Positions 15,934 to 24,089 of a stretch of DNA of 34,835 bases are shown here, piece after piece. The translations under genes and the position numbers were made by a program. Every line of letters begins with the position of its first letter. Positions within the stretch are counted from its first letter, which is position 1. The notes under the pieces are model-generated. The model ran no database searches. It was not told where the DNA came from and was given only the letters and a program-made list of their open reading frames with translations. Source of the DNA: CAYJNO01 sp964371715. GTDB taxonomy: Bacteria > Bacillota_I > Bacilli_A > Erysipelotrichales > Erysipelotrichaceae. The stretch lies in NCBI GenBank assembly GCA_964371715.1, contig CAYJNO010000020.1, positions 1-34,835 on the forward strand, given 5' to 3'.

Positions 15934-16461
15934 TTAGTTACTAAAATTTCCTGTTAAAGTTCTAATTGTTTCAATTAAAGTCGAATCATCTATTGGATTA
16001 TCATTTAATATATGGTATGACATTACCCCTATCATTGCAGATAAATAATATTCTAAAATATAATCTACATTATCTATTGTTCTATTTTTTTCAAGCAAAA
16101 TTCTTATTGATGGTTTTAATTTATTTTTAAGCTTAAAAAGAAAACTTGGATCACCATTTTCTGACAACAATATTTTTAAGTATTTCTTCTTTTTCTTAAA
16201 ATATTGAAGATGGATAAAATCATCAGTACCGACGTACTCGTTATTAATCAATATTTTAGGTATATCATCTATATCAGGTAGAAGATTTTCTTCAATTTGA
16301 TCTAAAATATCAAAAACATCACTAAAATATTCATAAAATGTACTTCTATTATAACCAGCAGTTTGACAAATTGCTTTAACAGTTATTTTTTCGATTTTTT
16401 CTACTTCATAGATACTCCAAAAGGCATCAAAAAAGTTTTGTTTAGTTTTATTAATTGGCAT
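15934..16461 (-). CDS. TetR-family transcriptional regulator
   Basis: 175 aa. The N-terminal DNA-binding domain is typical: KQNFFDAFWSIYEVEKIEKITVKAICQTAGYNRSTFYEYFSDVFDILDQIE, with the helix-turn-helix in VKAICQTAGYNRSTFYEYF. The C-terminal ligand domain is divergent, so no ligand can be predicted. The second of two adjacent ATGs (16461) is preferred because AAGGAG lies 5 nt upstream; the first would leave only 2 nt. It is transcribed away from the glycosyltransferase/Fe-S genes, and a 23-bp dyad in the shared control region is the likely operator for both directions. Confidence 0.87.
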   Translation of the reverse strand: MPINKTKQNFFDAFWSIYEVEKIEKITVKAICQTAGYNRSTFYEYFSDVFDILDQIEENLLPDIDDIPKILINNEYVGTDDFIHLQYFKKKKKYLKILLSENGDPSFLFKLKNKLKPSIRILLEKNRTIDNVDYILEYYLSAMIGVMSYHILNDNPIDDSTLIETIRTLTGNFSN

Positions 16462-16528
16462 CATTTCTCCTTTTCCAACAATATTGAAGAACTTGTTGGT
16501 TGAATTAAAATATTACAAATATTAAAAT

Positions 16529-16553
16529 TATAATACAACACAGTGTCGGATTA
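16529..16553. promoter_or_regulatory. Divergent control region: TATAAT box overlapped by a 23-bp dyad (candidate TetR operator)
   Basis: TAATACAACAC (16531-16541) and GTGTCGGATTA (16543-16553) are inverted around one central base and match at 9 of 11 pairs. The left arm overlaps a plus-strand TATAAT (16529-16534) and a minus-strand TATAAT (plus 16527-16532), so binding would shut off both directions. Size and placement suit a TetR dimer. -35 boxes are weak on both strands. Confidence 0.55.
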
Positions 16554-16574
16554 GACAACTAAAAGGAGAATTTC

Positions 16575-17822
16575 ATGATCACAATAATTTGCTCAGGTTC
16601 AAGAGGTGATTATCAACCATATATTGCTCTTGCAAAAAAATTAAAAGAACAGGGAAAAAAAGTAAGAATCACTTCAGGAAAAACTTATGAAGATTTTATT
16701 AAAAGTCATGATATAGATGTATACCCTATCTCCATAGATATATCTAACGCAAACATAGATGAAAAATTACTAGAAGATGCTGGTGCTTCAGATAACCCTT
16801 TAAAAATGTTTTTAACTTTTAATAAGATGAAAAAGATTGGATATCAAATGTTAGTTGAATCATATGAAGCATGTTTAGATAGTGAACTGATAATATATCA
16901 CCCAGGTTGTAGTGTTGCTTTTTTTGCTGCACAAGAAATGAATATTCCATCGGTATTACTTTCACCATTCCCATTACATAGGAATGATGAATATTTATCT
17001 ATTGTCATGTATGGAAAATCAAGAAATACTAAACTAAATAGAAAAATTAGTTATAATTTGCTTTACTCAATGCTTTGGATGGTTTCTAAAAATTCAATTA
17101 AAAAATTATGGAAGGAAAATTATAATAAATTACCAAATAATTTTAAAGTACCATTCGACTTCCACTGTACTAAAAAAAATCCCTCTATAATTTCATGTAG
17201 TGGCCACATTTTTAACAAGCCTGAAATATTAAATGATAATATTCATCAATGCGGATATCTGTTTTTAGATGAAAATGAAACCTATAAGCCTAAAAAATAT
17301 ATTGAGGACTTTCTTAATGATGGTGATAAGCCTATATATATAGGGTTTGGTAATATGCTTAAAAATGAAGAAAAAGAAAGATATGCTAAAATTGTAATTA
17401 AAGCACTAACCAATGTAAATAAAAGAGGGGTGTTATATGGATTTGGAGAAATCAAAGATTTACCAAATACAATTATTACAGTACAGTCCATCCCTCATTC
17501 ATGGCTATTTAATAAAATGCAAGCAGTATGTCATCATGGCGGAGCTGGAACAACAGCTGAAGGTTTTAAAGCAGGAGTACCAAGTATAATTGTTCCATTT
17601 TCAAATGATCAATTTGCATGGGCTCATCGTAGTTATGATTTAGGTATAGGTGTAAAACCAATATATAAAAAGCATCTAAATGTAGATAATCTAACAAACG
17701 CATTTAGATTAGTCGAAAATCTAGAATTAAATAATAAGGCTAAGTTAATAAGTAAAAAAATTAAGGAAGAATATGGATTGAAAAATGCTGTTAATGTTAT
17801 TTTGAAAACAATGGAGGAATAA
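16575..17822 (+). CDS. Family 1-like glycosyltransferase (UGT/sterol glucosyltransferase type, GT-B fold)
   Basis: 415 aa. The N-terminus has the CSGSRGDYQPYIALAKKL signature of the UGT/sterol-glucosyltransferase group (residues 6-23). The C-terminal donor-binding motif HHGGAGTTAEGFKAGVPSII starts at residue 320, with SNDQFAWAHR after it. These enzymes transfer a sugar from a UDP- or dTDP-activated donor to lipids, macrolides or other hydrophobic small molecules. No membrane helix is evident, so it is cytoplasmic or membrane-peripheral. AAAAGGAG precedes the ATG. It forms a two-gene unit with the Fe-S protein (one base between stop and next ATG) and is divergent from the TetR gene. The cassette could inactivate a toxic compound by glycosylation or modify a membrane lipid. 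Confidence 0.85.
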   Translation: MITIICSGSRGDYQPYIALAKKLKEQGKKVRITSGKTYEDFIKSHDIDVYPISIDISNANIDEKLLEDAGASDNPLKMFLTFNKMKKIGYQMLVESYEACLDSELIIYHPGCSVAFFAAQEMNIPSVLLSPFPLHRNDEYLSIVMYGKSRNTKLNRKISYNLLYSMLWMVSKNSIKKLWKENYNKLPNNFKVPFDFHCTKKNPSIISCSGHIFNKPEILNDNIHQCGYLFLDENETYKPKKYIEDFLNDGDKPIYIGFGNMLKNEEKERYAKIVIKALTNVNKRGVLYGFGEIKDLPNTIITVQSIPHSWLFNKMQAVCHHGGAGTTAEGFKAGVPSIIVPFSNDQFAWAHRSYDLGIGVKPIYKKHLNVDNLTNAFRLVENLELNNKAKLISKKIKEEYGLKNAVNVILKTMEE

Positions 17823-17823
17823 A

Positions 17824-18747
17824 ATGGAATTTATAACTAATGCTCAAAGAAAAGCTATTAATAAAGCTTCAACAATTAACTCAAATGAATTTTCGAAAGC
17901 TAAAGGAGTATTCCCAAAGAGAAAATTTAAAGCAAAAGATATTAAAAAAATGTATGATAATAGATCTAAAGTGTACCCGACATTAAAATCTGTTTTTAAA
18001 ACTGCTGGGGTTATAAAAAAACATAATATTAAAGAAAAATATTTAAATAATATTACAATAGAACAGTTTGAAAAAATAGATAGCTATATAAAAAATGAAT
18101 TAGATATGGATAGTTGGGGAGTATGCAGTATTACTGAAAAAGAAATTTTTAAAGGAGATAGCATACCATATTCAAACATAATTGTTATGTCTAGACACAT
18201 GGATAAAAAGGAGTTTGTTTTAGAAAACTTACCAAATATAGAATGTATGATTGAGGTTATGAAAGTATATGGAGATACAGGGATTGCTACTCTTAAATTA
18301 ACAGAGTTTCTTCGAAATATGAATTTTGGAGCAATACCGAACCATAGTTTAGGTGGAAATATTGACTATACTAAAGCAGGATATAAAGCGAATCTTGGAT
18401 ATATAGGAAAACATGGATTATTGATAACTCCGCATAGTGGTGCTTGCAATAGATTAAGTATAGTATATACAAGTATCGATAATCTAGATGAATTTTTGAA
18501 TAATAATGAAGACTTTTCATTTGGTAAAAAATTTTGCGATAAGTGCAATAAATGTGTTAATTCATGTCCTCATGGTGCAATATATAAAGAAAGTAAAGTT
18601 GATGAAAATGGACATGTGGAATGTATATCAAACTTAAAATGCAATAGTGGATTTAAAGACTATGGATGTGGTATCTGTATAGCAGCATGCCCATTTACTA
18701 AAATAGGATACTGTAAAATAAAAAGCAGTTTTATAAAAAGTAAGTAG
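17824..18747 (+). CDS. Double 4Fe-4S cluster protein related to QueG and reductive dehalogenases
   Basis: 307 aa. Two cysteine sets bind 4Fe-4S clusters: C238-x2-C241-x2-C244-x3-C248-P and C273-x8-C282-x2-C285-x3-C289-P. The preceding segment AGYKANLGYIGKHGLLITP resembles the region of epoxyqueuosine reductase and reductive dehalogenases that contacts the corrinoid (LGELGRHGMLITP-like). No Tat or Sec signal is present, unlike respiratory dehalogenases, so it is cytoplasmic. The N-terminal 100 residues are Lys-rich and unlike QueG, and no queuosine genes are near, so a true QueG role is doubtful. Translationally coupled to the glycosyltransferase through a GGAGG at the end of that gene. The electron donor and substrate are unknown. 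Confidence 0.75.
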   Translation: MEFITNAQRKAINKASTINSNEFSKAKGVFPKRKFKAKDIKKMYDNRSKVYPTLKSVFKTAGVIKKHNIKEKYLNNITIEQFEKIDSYIKNELDMDSWGVCSITEKEIFKGDSIPYSNIIVMSRHMDKKEFVLENLPNIECMIEVMKVYGDTGIATLKLTEFLRNMNFGAIPNHSLGGNIDYTKAGYKANLGYIGKHGLLITPHSGACNRLSIVYTSIDNLDEFLNNNEDFSFGKKFCDKCNKCVNSCPHGAIYKESKVDENGHVECISNLKCNSGFKDYGCGICIAACPFTKIGYCKIKSSFIKSK

Positions 18748-18953
18748 TGTGATTTGTATTTCTAATACACAATATTTCAGTTATAAATATAAAAAGGTAT
18801 GTATCATAGTTTTATGCAAATTTTTTTCGAACATTCGCATCATATAAACTAATAATTTCTTTATATAAATTTTATAAGTAAGTCGACACATAGAATTTTA
18901 TTATTTAAAAATATTAGATTAGTGTGTTTTTTTGATTAAATTTAAATAATGTG

Positions 18954-18983
18954 TTACATTTTTGAGTAAAAGTGTGCTAATAT
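18954..18983 (+). promoter_or_regulatory. sepF promoter P1 (extended -10)
   Basis: TTACAT (18954-18959), 18-nt spacer ending in TGC, then TAATAT (18978-18983). The TGn extension compensates for a moderate -35. It shares the TGnTAATAT form with the promoters at 28180 and 34255. Confidence 0.5.
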
Positions 18984-18991
18984 AATAGTAA

Positions 18992-19020
18992 TTGTCTAGT
19001 GAAATATAAATTGATATGAT
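18992..19020 (+). promoter_or_regulatory. sepF promoter P2
   Basis: TTGTCT (18992-18997), 17-nt spacer, TATGAT (19015-19020), about 28 nt before the sepF ATG. Good match and ideal spacing. The ribosome site GGAGGAG follows. Confidence 0.7.
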
Positions 19021-19048
19021 ACAATTATAAAGACGGAGGAGTTTTAAT

Positions 19049-19450
19049 ATGGGAATTTTTGACAATCTAAAAAACTTTATTGCGCCAACTGAACCTGATG
19101 ATGAAGAATATGAATTAACATCAGAAGAAAAAGCCAAAACAACAAGTTATGAAGCGCCAACAACAAAAGGGGTAAGTAAAATGACAAATGATACAAAAAT
19201 GGTTCTATTTGAAGTGAGATTATTTGAAGAAGCAGCGGAAATTGCGAATCATTTAAAATCAAAAAGAGCTGCTGTTGTAAATATACATAAACTAGATAGA
19301 GATAATAAATTAAGAACACTTGATTTCTTAAACGGTGTTATCTACGCACTTGATGGTTCAATTCAAACTATTGGAGAAAATGTTGTTCTTTGTAGTCCAA
19401 AAACGATTCAAGTTGAAGGTCAAATCAATTTATCTAATAATGATGATTAA
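19049..19450 (+). CDS. sepF: Cell division protein SepF
   Basis: 133 aa. The N-terminal amphipathic helix MGIFDNLKNFI is the membrane-targeting segment of SepF. An acidic, low-complexity linker follows (about 14-50), then the SepF core: MVLFEVRLFEEAAEIANHLKSKRAAVVNIHKLDRDNKLRTLDFLNGVIYALDGSIQTIGENVVLCSPKTIQV, including the conserved DFL.G..yA.dG.....g...fl..P pattern. SepF polymerises and ties FtsZ filaments to the membrane at the division site. Context supports this: a DivIVA-like gene and ileS follow, as in the Firmicute division cluster. The usual ylmG and ylmH between sepF and divIVA are missing here. Confidence 0.95.
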   Translation: MGIFDNLKNFIAPTEPDDEEYELTSEEKAKTTSYEAPTTKGVSKMTNDTKMVLFEVRLFEEAAEIANHLKSKRAAVVNIHKLDRDNKLRTLDFLNGVIYALDGSIQTIGENVVLCSPKTIQVEGQINLSNNDD

Positions 19451-19476
19451 TTTGAAGTAGATAGGAGGCGATTTAA

Positions 19477-19947
19477 GTGAGTGAACAAAAAAAGATAAGA
19501 ATTAGTCCAAATGGCTATGATATTAAAGATGTAAATAACGTTTTAAATGAATATCATAAGCGCTTTGAATTATTAAAAAAAGGTATAGAGAAAAGAAATG
19601 CTGAGATTAAACGACTTAATAGTATGTGTAATTCAATGTTTGTTGAAATAAAATCATTAAGACAAACTAATGAGAAATTTGCTCAGGATAATATTGATAT
19701 TATAAACAAAGCAAAACAAGAAGCTGAAAATATTATGTTGACAGCAGAAAGTAATGCTGATTTAATAATTAAAGAATCACTAAACAACGCTAGTTATATC
19801 TTGGCGGAATTAAATAAGATTACTGAAGTGAATCAAAAAGCAAAATTACAAATGCAGATTCAAATATCAGAAATTTTAGATCGCATTGATCGTTTAGACG
19901 ATATAGATTTAGACTTACCTGATTTAAGTTGGGTAGAAAAAAAATAA
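19477..19947 (+). CDS. DivIVA-like coiled-coil protein
   Basis: 156 aa starting at GTG, fixed by AGGAGG 8 nt upstream; no ATG fits. The N-terminus IRISPNGYDIKDVNNVLNEYHKRF resembles the DivIVA membrane-binding domain (usually F..gYd..eVd.fL), though shortened and without the classical hydrophobic FRR loop. Residues about 35-140 are predicted coiled coil, rich in Lys, Glu, Asn and Ala. The tail DRLDDIDLDLPDLSWVEKK is acidic. Its place between sepF and ileS is where divIVA sits in Bacillus and Streptococcus, so a role in pole or septum organisation is likely. It is smaller and more divergent than B. subtilis DivIVA, hence no gene symbol. Confidence 0.75.
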   Translation: MSEQKKIRISPNGYDIKDVNNVLNEYHKRFELLKKGIEKRNAEIKRLNSMCNSMFVEIKSLRQTNEKFAQDNIDIINKAKQEAENIMLTAESNADLIIKESLNNASYILAELNKITEVNQKAKLQMQIQISEILDRIDRLDDIDLDLPDLSWVEKK

Positions 19948-19949
19948 GC

Positions 19950-20165
19950 AAAGATCAAGACATGTTAATACCAAATTAATTTTATAGAGAGTCTATGGCT
20001 GGTGAAAATAGATAAATTAATGGTAATAAAATCACTTGTAAGCTATTGTTAAAAGCAATCGTGAATCTGCGTTAATGAACAAGAGTGATAGTTTTTGTAA
20101 AACTATAACTAAGGTGGTACCGCGAATAGTCATTTCGTCCTTAGACTTAAGGACGTTTTTTTTAT
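19950..20165 (+). promoter_or_regulatory. T-box riboswitch for isoleucine (ileS leader)
   Basis: The leader has the Stem I GA-motif AGAGAGTC near 19986, the GGCTGGTGAAAATAGA segment after it, and the invariant T-box AAGGTGGTACCGCG (20111-20124). Folding Stem I (CAAG near 19955 with CTTG near 20034) puts ATC at 20031-20033 in the specifier loop, followed by the usual A. This is an Ile codon, agreeing with ileS. Uncharged tRNA-Ile would stabilise the antiterminator formed by the T-box and block the terminator that follows. Confidence 0.95.
20136..20163 (+). terminator. Regulated terminator of the ileS T-box
   Basis: CGTCCTTA (20136-20143) pairs exactly with TAAGGACG (20148-20155) around a GACT loop, followed by T8. 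It is mutually exclusive with the antiterminator that uses the T-box bases just upstream. Confidence 0.93.
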
Positions 20166-20182
20166 TTTAAAAGGAGAGTAAG

Positions 20183-22912
20183 ATGGATTATAAAGACACG
20201 TTATTGATGCCGAAAACATCATTTGAGATGAGAGGTAATTTACCAAAAAAAGAGCCAGGTATTTTACAAAAGTGGGAAGAAGACAATCACTATGAAAAAT
20301 TAATGGAAAAACATGCGGGACAAAAACAGTTTGTTCTACATGATGGTCCTCCATATGCTAATGGTAATTTACATGCTGGAACAGCAATGAATAGAATTAT
20401 CAAAGATATCATTGTAAGATCACATGCAATGAATGGATATCATACACCATTTTTCCCTGGATGGGATACTCATGGTTTACCTATTGAAAATGCAATTCAA
20501 AAACTAGGTGTTAACCGTAAAGAACATAGTGTAAGTGAATTTAGAAGTAAATGTCATGAGTATGCACTAGGTCAAATAGCTACACAAAAGGCAACGATGA
20601 AAAGACTTGGTACTATAGCGGATTACAATAGTCCATATATTACTTTAAATAAAGAATTTGAAGCAAGACAAATTAAGTCATTTGCTAAAATGGCATTAGA
20701 TGGTTTAATCTATCAAGGTTTAAAACCAATTTATTGGTCACCAATTCAAGAAACTGCAATAGCAGATTCTGAAATTGTTTACTTTGATAAAAAAGACCCT
20801 GCAATCTTTGTAAAATTTGATGTTTTAGATGGTAAAGGAATACTAAATGAAAATGATTCATTTGTTATTTGGACAACTACTCCATGGACAATTCCAGCTA
20901 ATCTTGCAATCTGTTTAAATGAAAAATTTGATTATGCTTTAGTTAAAACAAGTAAAGGAAATTTAATTGTTTTAGAATCTAAGGTGAATGAATTATTAGA
21001 AAAATTTAAATTAGAAAATGATGGAATCATTAAAGTGTTTAAAGGTAAAGAGTTAGAATTGATTACTGTTAAACATCCATTCTATCCAGAAAGACCATCA
21101 CTTGTTATCTTAGGTAACCACGTTACTGATGAGAGTGGTACAGGATGTGTTCATACAGCACCTGGACATGGTACTGATGACTTTTTTGCTGCAAGTAAAT
21201 ATGGAATAAAAGCATTTTGCCCAGTAGATGAGCAAGGTAAAATGATGAAAGAAGCAGGAGAGTTCTTAGAAGGTTTATTCGTTGATGATGCTAACAAAGC
21301 AGTAGGTTTAAAATTAGATGAATTAGGAAACTTATTACATTTAGAATTTATTACGCATAGCTATCCTCATGATGAAAGAATGAAAAAACCAGTTATCTTT
21401 AGAGCAACTGTGCAATGGTTTGCTTCAATTGATAAAATTAGAAAACAATTATTAGAACAAATTAATAATGTTACTTGGCACAATGAATGGGGTCAAACAC
21501 GTATTTATAATATGATTAAAGATCGTGGAGACTGGTGTATTTCAAGACAAAGACTTTGGGGATTACCAATACCAATTATTTATAATGAAGATAACACACC
21601 AATTATTGAGGCTGAAGTATTTGAGCATATTAGTAAATTAATTGCTGAACATGGTTCAAATGTTTGGTTTGAAAAAGATGTAAAAGAATTATTACCACAA
21701 GGTTATACAAATCCTAAGAGTCCTAATGGTAACTTTACTAAAGAAAAAGATATTATGGATGTTTGGTTTGATTCAGGAAGTTCACATAATGAACTTGAAG
21801 CTCGTGGATTAACTAATCCATGTGATTTATACATGGAAGGTAGTGACCAATATCGTGGATGGTTTAATTCATCTTTAATTGTAGGTACAGCAACTAATGG
21901 ATATGCACCATATAAAGGTGTATTATCACATGGATATGTATGTGACGCAAAAGGTGAAAAAATGTCTAAATCTGTAGGAAATACAGTTGACCCTTTAAAA
22001 GTTATCGACCAATATGGAGCAGATATCTTAAGACTATGGACATTTACTGTAGATTTCAAACAAGATATAAGAATTGGTGATGAAAGCTTAAAACAAGTAT
22101 CTGAACATTATCGCAAAATTAGAAATACAATGAAATTTATGTTAGGTAATGTAAATGAAGAAGATTTCAATCCAAGTACAGATCTTGTAAAATATGAAGA
22201 TTTATTATCATTAGACCAATATGTAATGGTTACATTAGATGAATTAAATAAATTCGTTAAAGAAGCTTATTTAAAGTTTGATTATATGCAAGCAAGTGCT
22301 AAAATTACTAACTTTATGACAAATACATTAAGTAGTTATTATTTAGATTTTACAAAAGATATTCTTTATATTGAGAAAAAGGATAGCTTAAGAAGAAGAC
22401 AAGTACAAACTGTAATTTATCACTGTTTAGATACACTTGTTAGATTATGGGCTCCTGTATTAAGTTTTACAATGGATGAAGTAAAATCACACTTCAATTG
22501 TCTTGATACAGATATGATTCATTATTTAGAATTTAATGAATATCAAAACTATAGTAATTCAGAGGAATTAAAAGCTGACTTTGTAATTTTACAAGCAATT
22601 AGAGTTGATGTTTTAAAAGCATTAGAAGTAGCCAGAAATGATAAAATTATTGGTAAACCTTTAGAAGCAAAAGTAAATATTGTTTTAACAGAAGAACAAA
22701 AATCAGTTGTGGACAAAGTTGTGGATAACTTTGCACAATGGTTAATTGTTTCAACTGTTGAATTTAGTGAAGTATCAGACATGTTAGAACTTGAAGTATC
22801 TAAAGTAAAAATTACTAAAGCTGAAGGAGTAGTTTGTCCAAGATGTTGGAATATTACGGTATCAACTAAAGAAGATGGATTATGTGCACGTTGTAGTGAA
22901 GTTTTAAAATAG
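20183..22912 (+). CDS. ileS: Isoleucyl-tRNA synthetase
   Basis: Class I synthetase charging tRNA-Ile, 909 aa. The HIGH motif is HAGT (64-67) in DGPPYANGNLHAGTAMNRI. The CP1 editing domain includes TTTPWTIPANLA and GTGCVHTAPGHGTDDF. KMSKS is at 593-597 in GEKMSKSVGN, and DVWFDSGSSH precedes it. The C-terminus has a zinc finger with C885, C888, C901 and C904 (CPRCW...CARC), as in the bacterial, mupirocin-sensitive type. AAAGGAGAG precedes the ATG. Expression is controlled by the isoleucine T-box just upstream. Confidence 0.98.
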   Translation: MDYKDTLLMPKTSFEMRGNLPKKEPGILQKWEEDNHYEKLMEKHAGQKQFVLHDGPPYANGNLHAGTAMNRIIKDIIVRSHAMNGYHTPFFPGWDTHGLPIENAIQKLGVNRKEHSVSEFRSKCHEYALGQIATQKATMKRLGTIADYNSPYITLNKEFEARQIKSFAKMALDGLIYQGLKPIYWSPIQETAIADSEIVYFDKKDPAIFVKFDVLDGKGILNENDSFVIWTTTPWTIPANLAICLNEKFDYALVKTSKGNLIVLESKVNELLEKFKLENDGIIKVFKGKELELITVKHPFYPERPSLVILGNHVTDESGTGCVHTAPGHGTDDFFAASKYGIKAFCPVDEQGKMMKEAGEFLEGLFVDDANKAVGLKLDELGNLLHLEFITHSYPHDERMKKPVIFRATVQWFASIDKIRKQLLEQINNVTWHNEWGQTRIYNMIKDRGDWCISRQRLWGLPIPIIYNEDNTPIIEAEVFEHISKLIAEHGSNVWFEKDVKELLPQGYTNPKSPNGNFTKEKDIMDVWFDSGSSHNELEARGLTNPCDLYMEGSDQYRGWFNSSLIVGTATNGYAPYKGVLSHGYVCDAKGEKMSKSVGNTVDPLKVIDQYGADILRLWTFTVDFKQDIRIGDESLKQVSEHYRKIRNTMKFMLGNVNEEDFNPSTDLVKYEDLLSLDQYVMVTLDELNKFVKEAYLKFDYMQASAKITNFMTNTLSSYYLDFTKDILYIEKKDSLRRRQVQTVIYHCLDTLVRLWAPVLSFTMDEVKSHFNCLDTDMIHYLEFNEYQNYSNSEELKADFVILQAIRVDVLKALEVARNDKIIGKPLEAKVNIVLTEEQKSVVDKVVDNFAQWLIVSTVEFSEVSDMLELEVSKVKITKAEGVVCPRCWNITVSTKEDGLCARCSEVLK

Positions 22913-22913
22913 A

Positions 22914-23444
22914 ATGCAACCAAACATAGAAAAAGAATATAAAATGATGCTAGATAAAGAAAGCTTTAATCAATTGATTAAAGCTTTACCAAATAGCATC
23001 ATTAAAGAGCAGACTAATTATTATTATGATTGTAATTCTTCAAAAATGGCTGCAAGAATCAGAGAACTAAATAATAAATTCTATTTTACCTTAAAAATTA
23101 AAGAAGATAATTTATTAGAATTTGAATTTGAAATTACAAATAATTCATTAGAACATGATGATGTAAAAGCTTTATTGTTGAGATATGACATAAAAGATAT
23201 TACTTATATTGGATATATGGAAACGATAAGATATGAATATCATGATGGATATGGTACTTATTGTATAGACCATAGTAAATATTTAGGATATGAAGATTAT
23301 GAAATTGAATACGAACTTGATAATTATCAAGATGATCGTTTAAATGAGTTTATGAGTTTTTTAAGTGAAAATAATATTACATACCAAGAAAATAAAATTT
23401 CCAAGTTTAAAAGATTTATTGATCAAAAATCTATGGCAAAATAA
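22914..23444 (+). CDS. CYTH-domain protein (triphosphate tunnel metalloenzyme, YjbK-like)
   Basis: 176 aa. The family-defining ExExK motif is E6-K-E-Y-K10 at the N-terminus. Further strands of the eight-stranded tunnel follow: MAARIREL, FYFTLKIKE, LEFEFEI, IRYEYHDG, YCIDHSKYLGYEDYEIEYEL, with alternating charged residues that line the tunnel and bind metal-triphosphate. Members hydrolyse inorganic triphosphate or thiamine triphosphate, or synthesise cyclic nucleotides; B. subtilis YjbK is the closest type by size. The gene starts one base after the ileS stop without a good ribosome site, so it probably depends on coupling to ileS. A palindromic terminator follows directly. Confidence 0.85.
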   Translation: MQPNIEKEYKMMLDKESFNQLIKALPNSIIKEQTNYYYDCNSSKMAARIRELNNKFYFTLKIKEDNLLEFEFEITNNSLEHDDVKALLLRYDIKDITYIGYMETIRYEYHDGYGTYCIDHSKYLGYEDYEIEYELDNYQDDRLNEFMSFLSENNITYQENKISKFKRFIDQKSMAK

Positions 23445-23474
23445 AAGGTTGATATCATATGATATCAACCTTTT
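23443..23474. terminator. Bidirectional terminator between convergent genes
   Basis: A perfect 32-bp palindrome with 16-bp arms (AAAAGGTTGATATCAT and its complement) lies between the CYTH gene (+) and the small membrane protein gene (-). It overlaps the CYTH stop codon. A-tract on the left and T-tract on the right give a modest U-tail on either strand. Confidence 0.75.
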
Positions 23475-23485
23475 ATAATTTTAAA

Positions 23486-23974
23486 CTATTTTTTAGTTGG
23501 TAGTTTTGATTTAATTTTTAATGTAGTATGAGTAGTGAATACTTCTGATAGAGTTGAATTAAATTGTATTGTTTTACCAGTGCTTGTTTTAATTTCAATT
23601 TTATTTTTCTTAATTAATGTTATTGACTGAATATTTCTAAATTTAATTTTTTCTGACTTGATTACTAAATTAGTATCATTATAATAAATATAAAAAGTAG
23701 ATCTTAAGTTAATATATTCACCTGTTGCGAAAAATATTAATACTAATCCTAATGCAAATAATTCATAATCAGCAGACGTTAGACTTAAGCCAACTACTGC
23801 GATACTATAAATGGTAAAGAAAACATAAAATAGTAATAACGTTTTGTTATAAAATACTTTAGTATAGTTATCATTCTTTAATTCTTTATAAAGTTGATTA
23901 TCATGTTGATATCTTTTATATTGAAAAAATAAGACTACAAGTCCAATTACTACAGCTATTATTGAAATATACAT
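23486..23974 (-). CDS. Small membrane protein of unknown function
   Basis: 162 aa. A hydrophobic N-terminal helix (about 2-17) is followed by a short charged segment, then two helices (about 45-65 and 69-85). The C-terminal 70 residues are beta-rich and Lys/Thr-rich (STFYIYYNDTNLVIKSEKIKFRNIQSITLIKKNKIEIKT), resembling a small PH-like domain that would face the cytoplasm. I do not recognise a named family. AGGAGG precedes the ATG. It is a single-gene unit, convergent with the CYTH gene and divergent from nagA. Confidence 0.7.
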   Translation of the reverse strand: MYISIIAVVIGLVVLFFQYKRYQHDNQLYKELKNDNYTKVFYNKTLLLFYVFFTIYSIAVVGLSLTSADYELFALGLVLIFFATGEYINLRSTFYIYYNDTNLVIKSEKIKFRNIQSITLIKKNKIEIKTSTGKTIQFNSTLSEVFTTHTTLKIKSKLPTKK

Positions 23975-24053
23975 AATTTCCTCCTAATGTTTATAGATTT
24001 AATTTTACAACAAAAATACTTGTTTTTAAATATCAAAATCAATTTGTATGCTA

Positions 24054-24059
24054 TATAAT
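24054..24059 (+). promoter_or_regulatory. -10 box of the nagA promoter
   Basis: A TATAAT lies 30 nt before the preferred nagA ATG at 24090. No good -35 is visible at standard spacing. It sits inside the extended upstream reading frame, which supports the shorter start for NagA. Confidence 0.45.
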
Positions 24060-24089
24060 AAAAATATGAGAAATATAGGAGCAAGGAAA

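Larger units (their letters stand above)
18748..19048 (+). other. Intergenic region before sepF
   Basis: 301 bp with no credible ORF. Just after the Fe-S gene a small hairpin (TGTATT-TCT-AATACA, about 18757-18771) lacks a T-run. Near 18887-18928 a loose ACAC/GTGT pairing followed by T7 may act as a weak terminator. The last 100 bp hold two promoters for sepF, listed separately. AT-rich throughout. Confidence 0.4.

Noticed and set aside
17824..18747. Bona fide epoxyqueuosine reductase (queG)
   Set aside because: The two Fe-S motifs fit, but the N-terminal part is unlike QueG and there is no queuosine gene context, so only a relationship is claimed.
18828..18837. CGAACATTCG as a LexA/DinR box
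   Set aside because: The Bacillus-type site needs GAAC-N4-GTTC. Here the spacing is too short and the right half is wrong.
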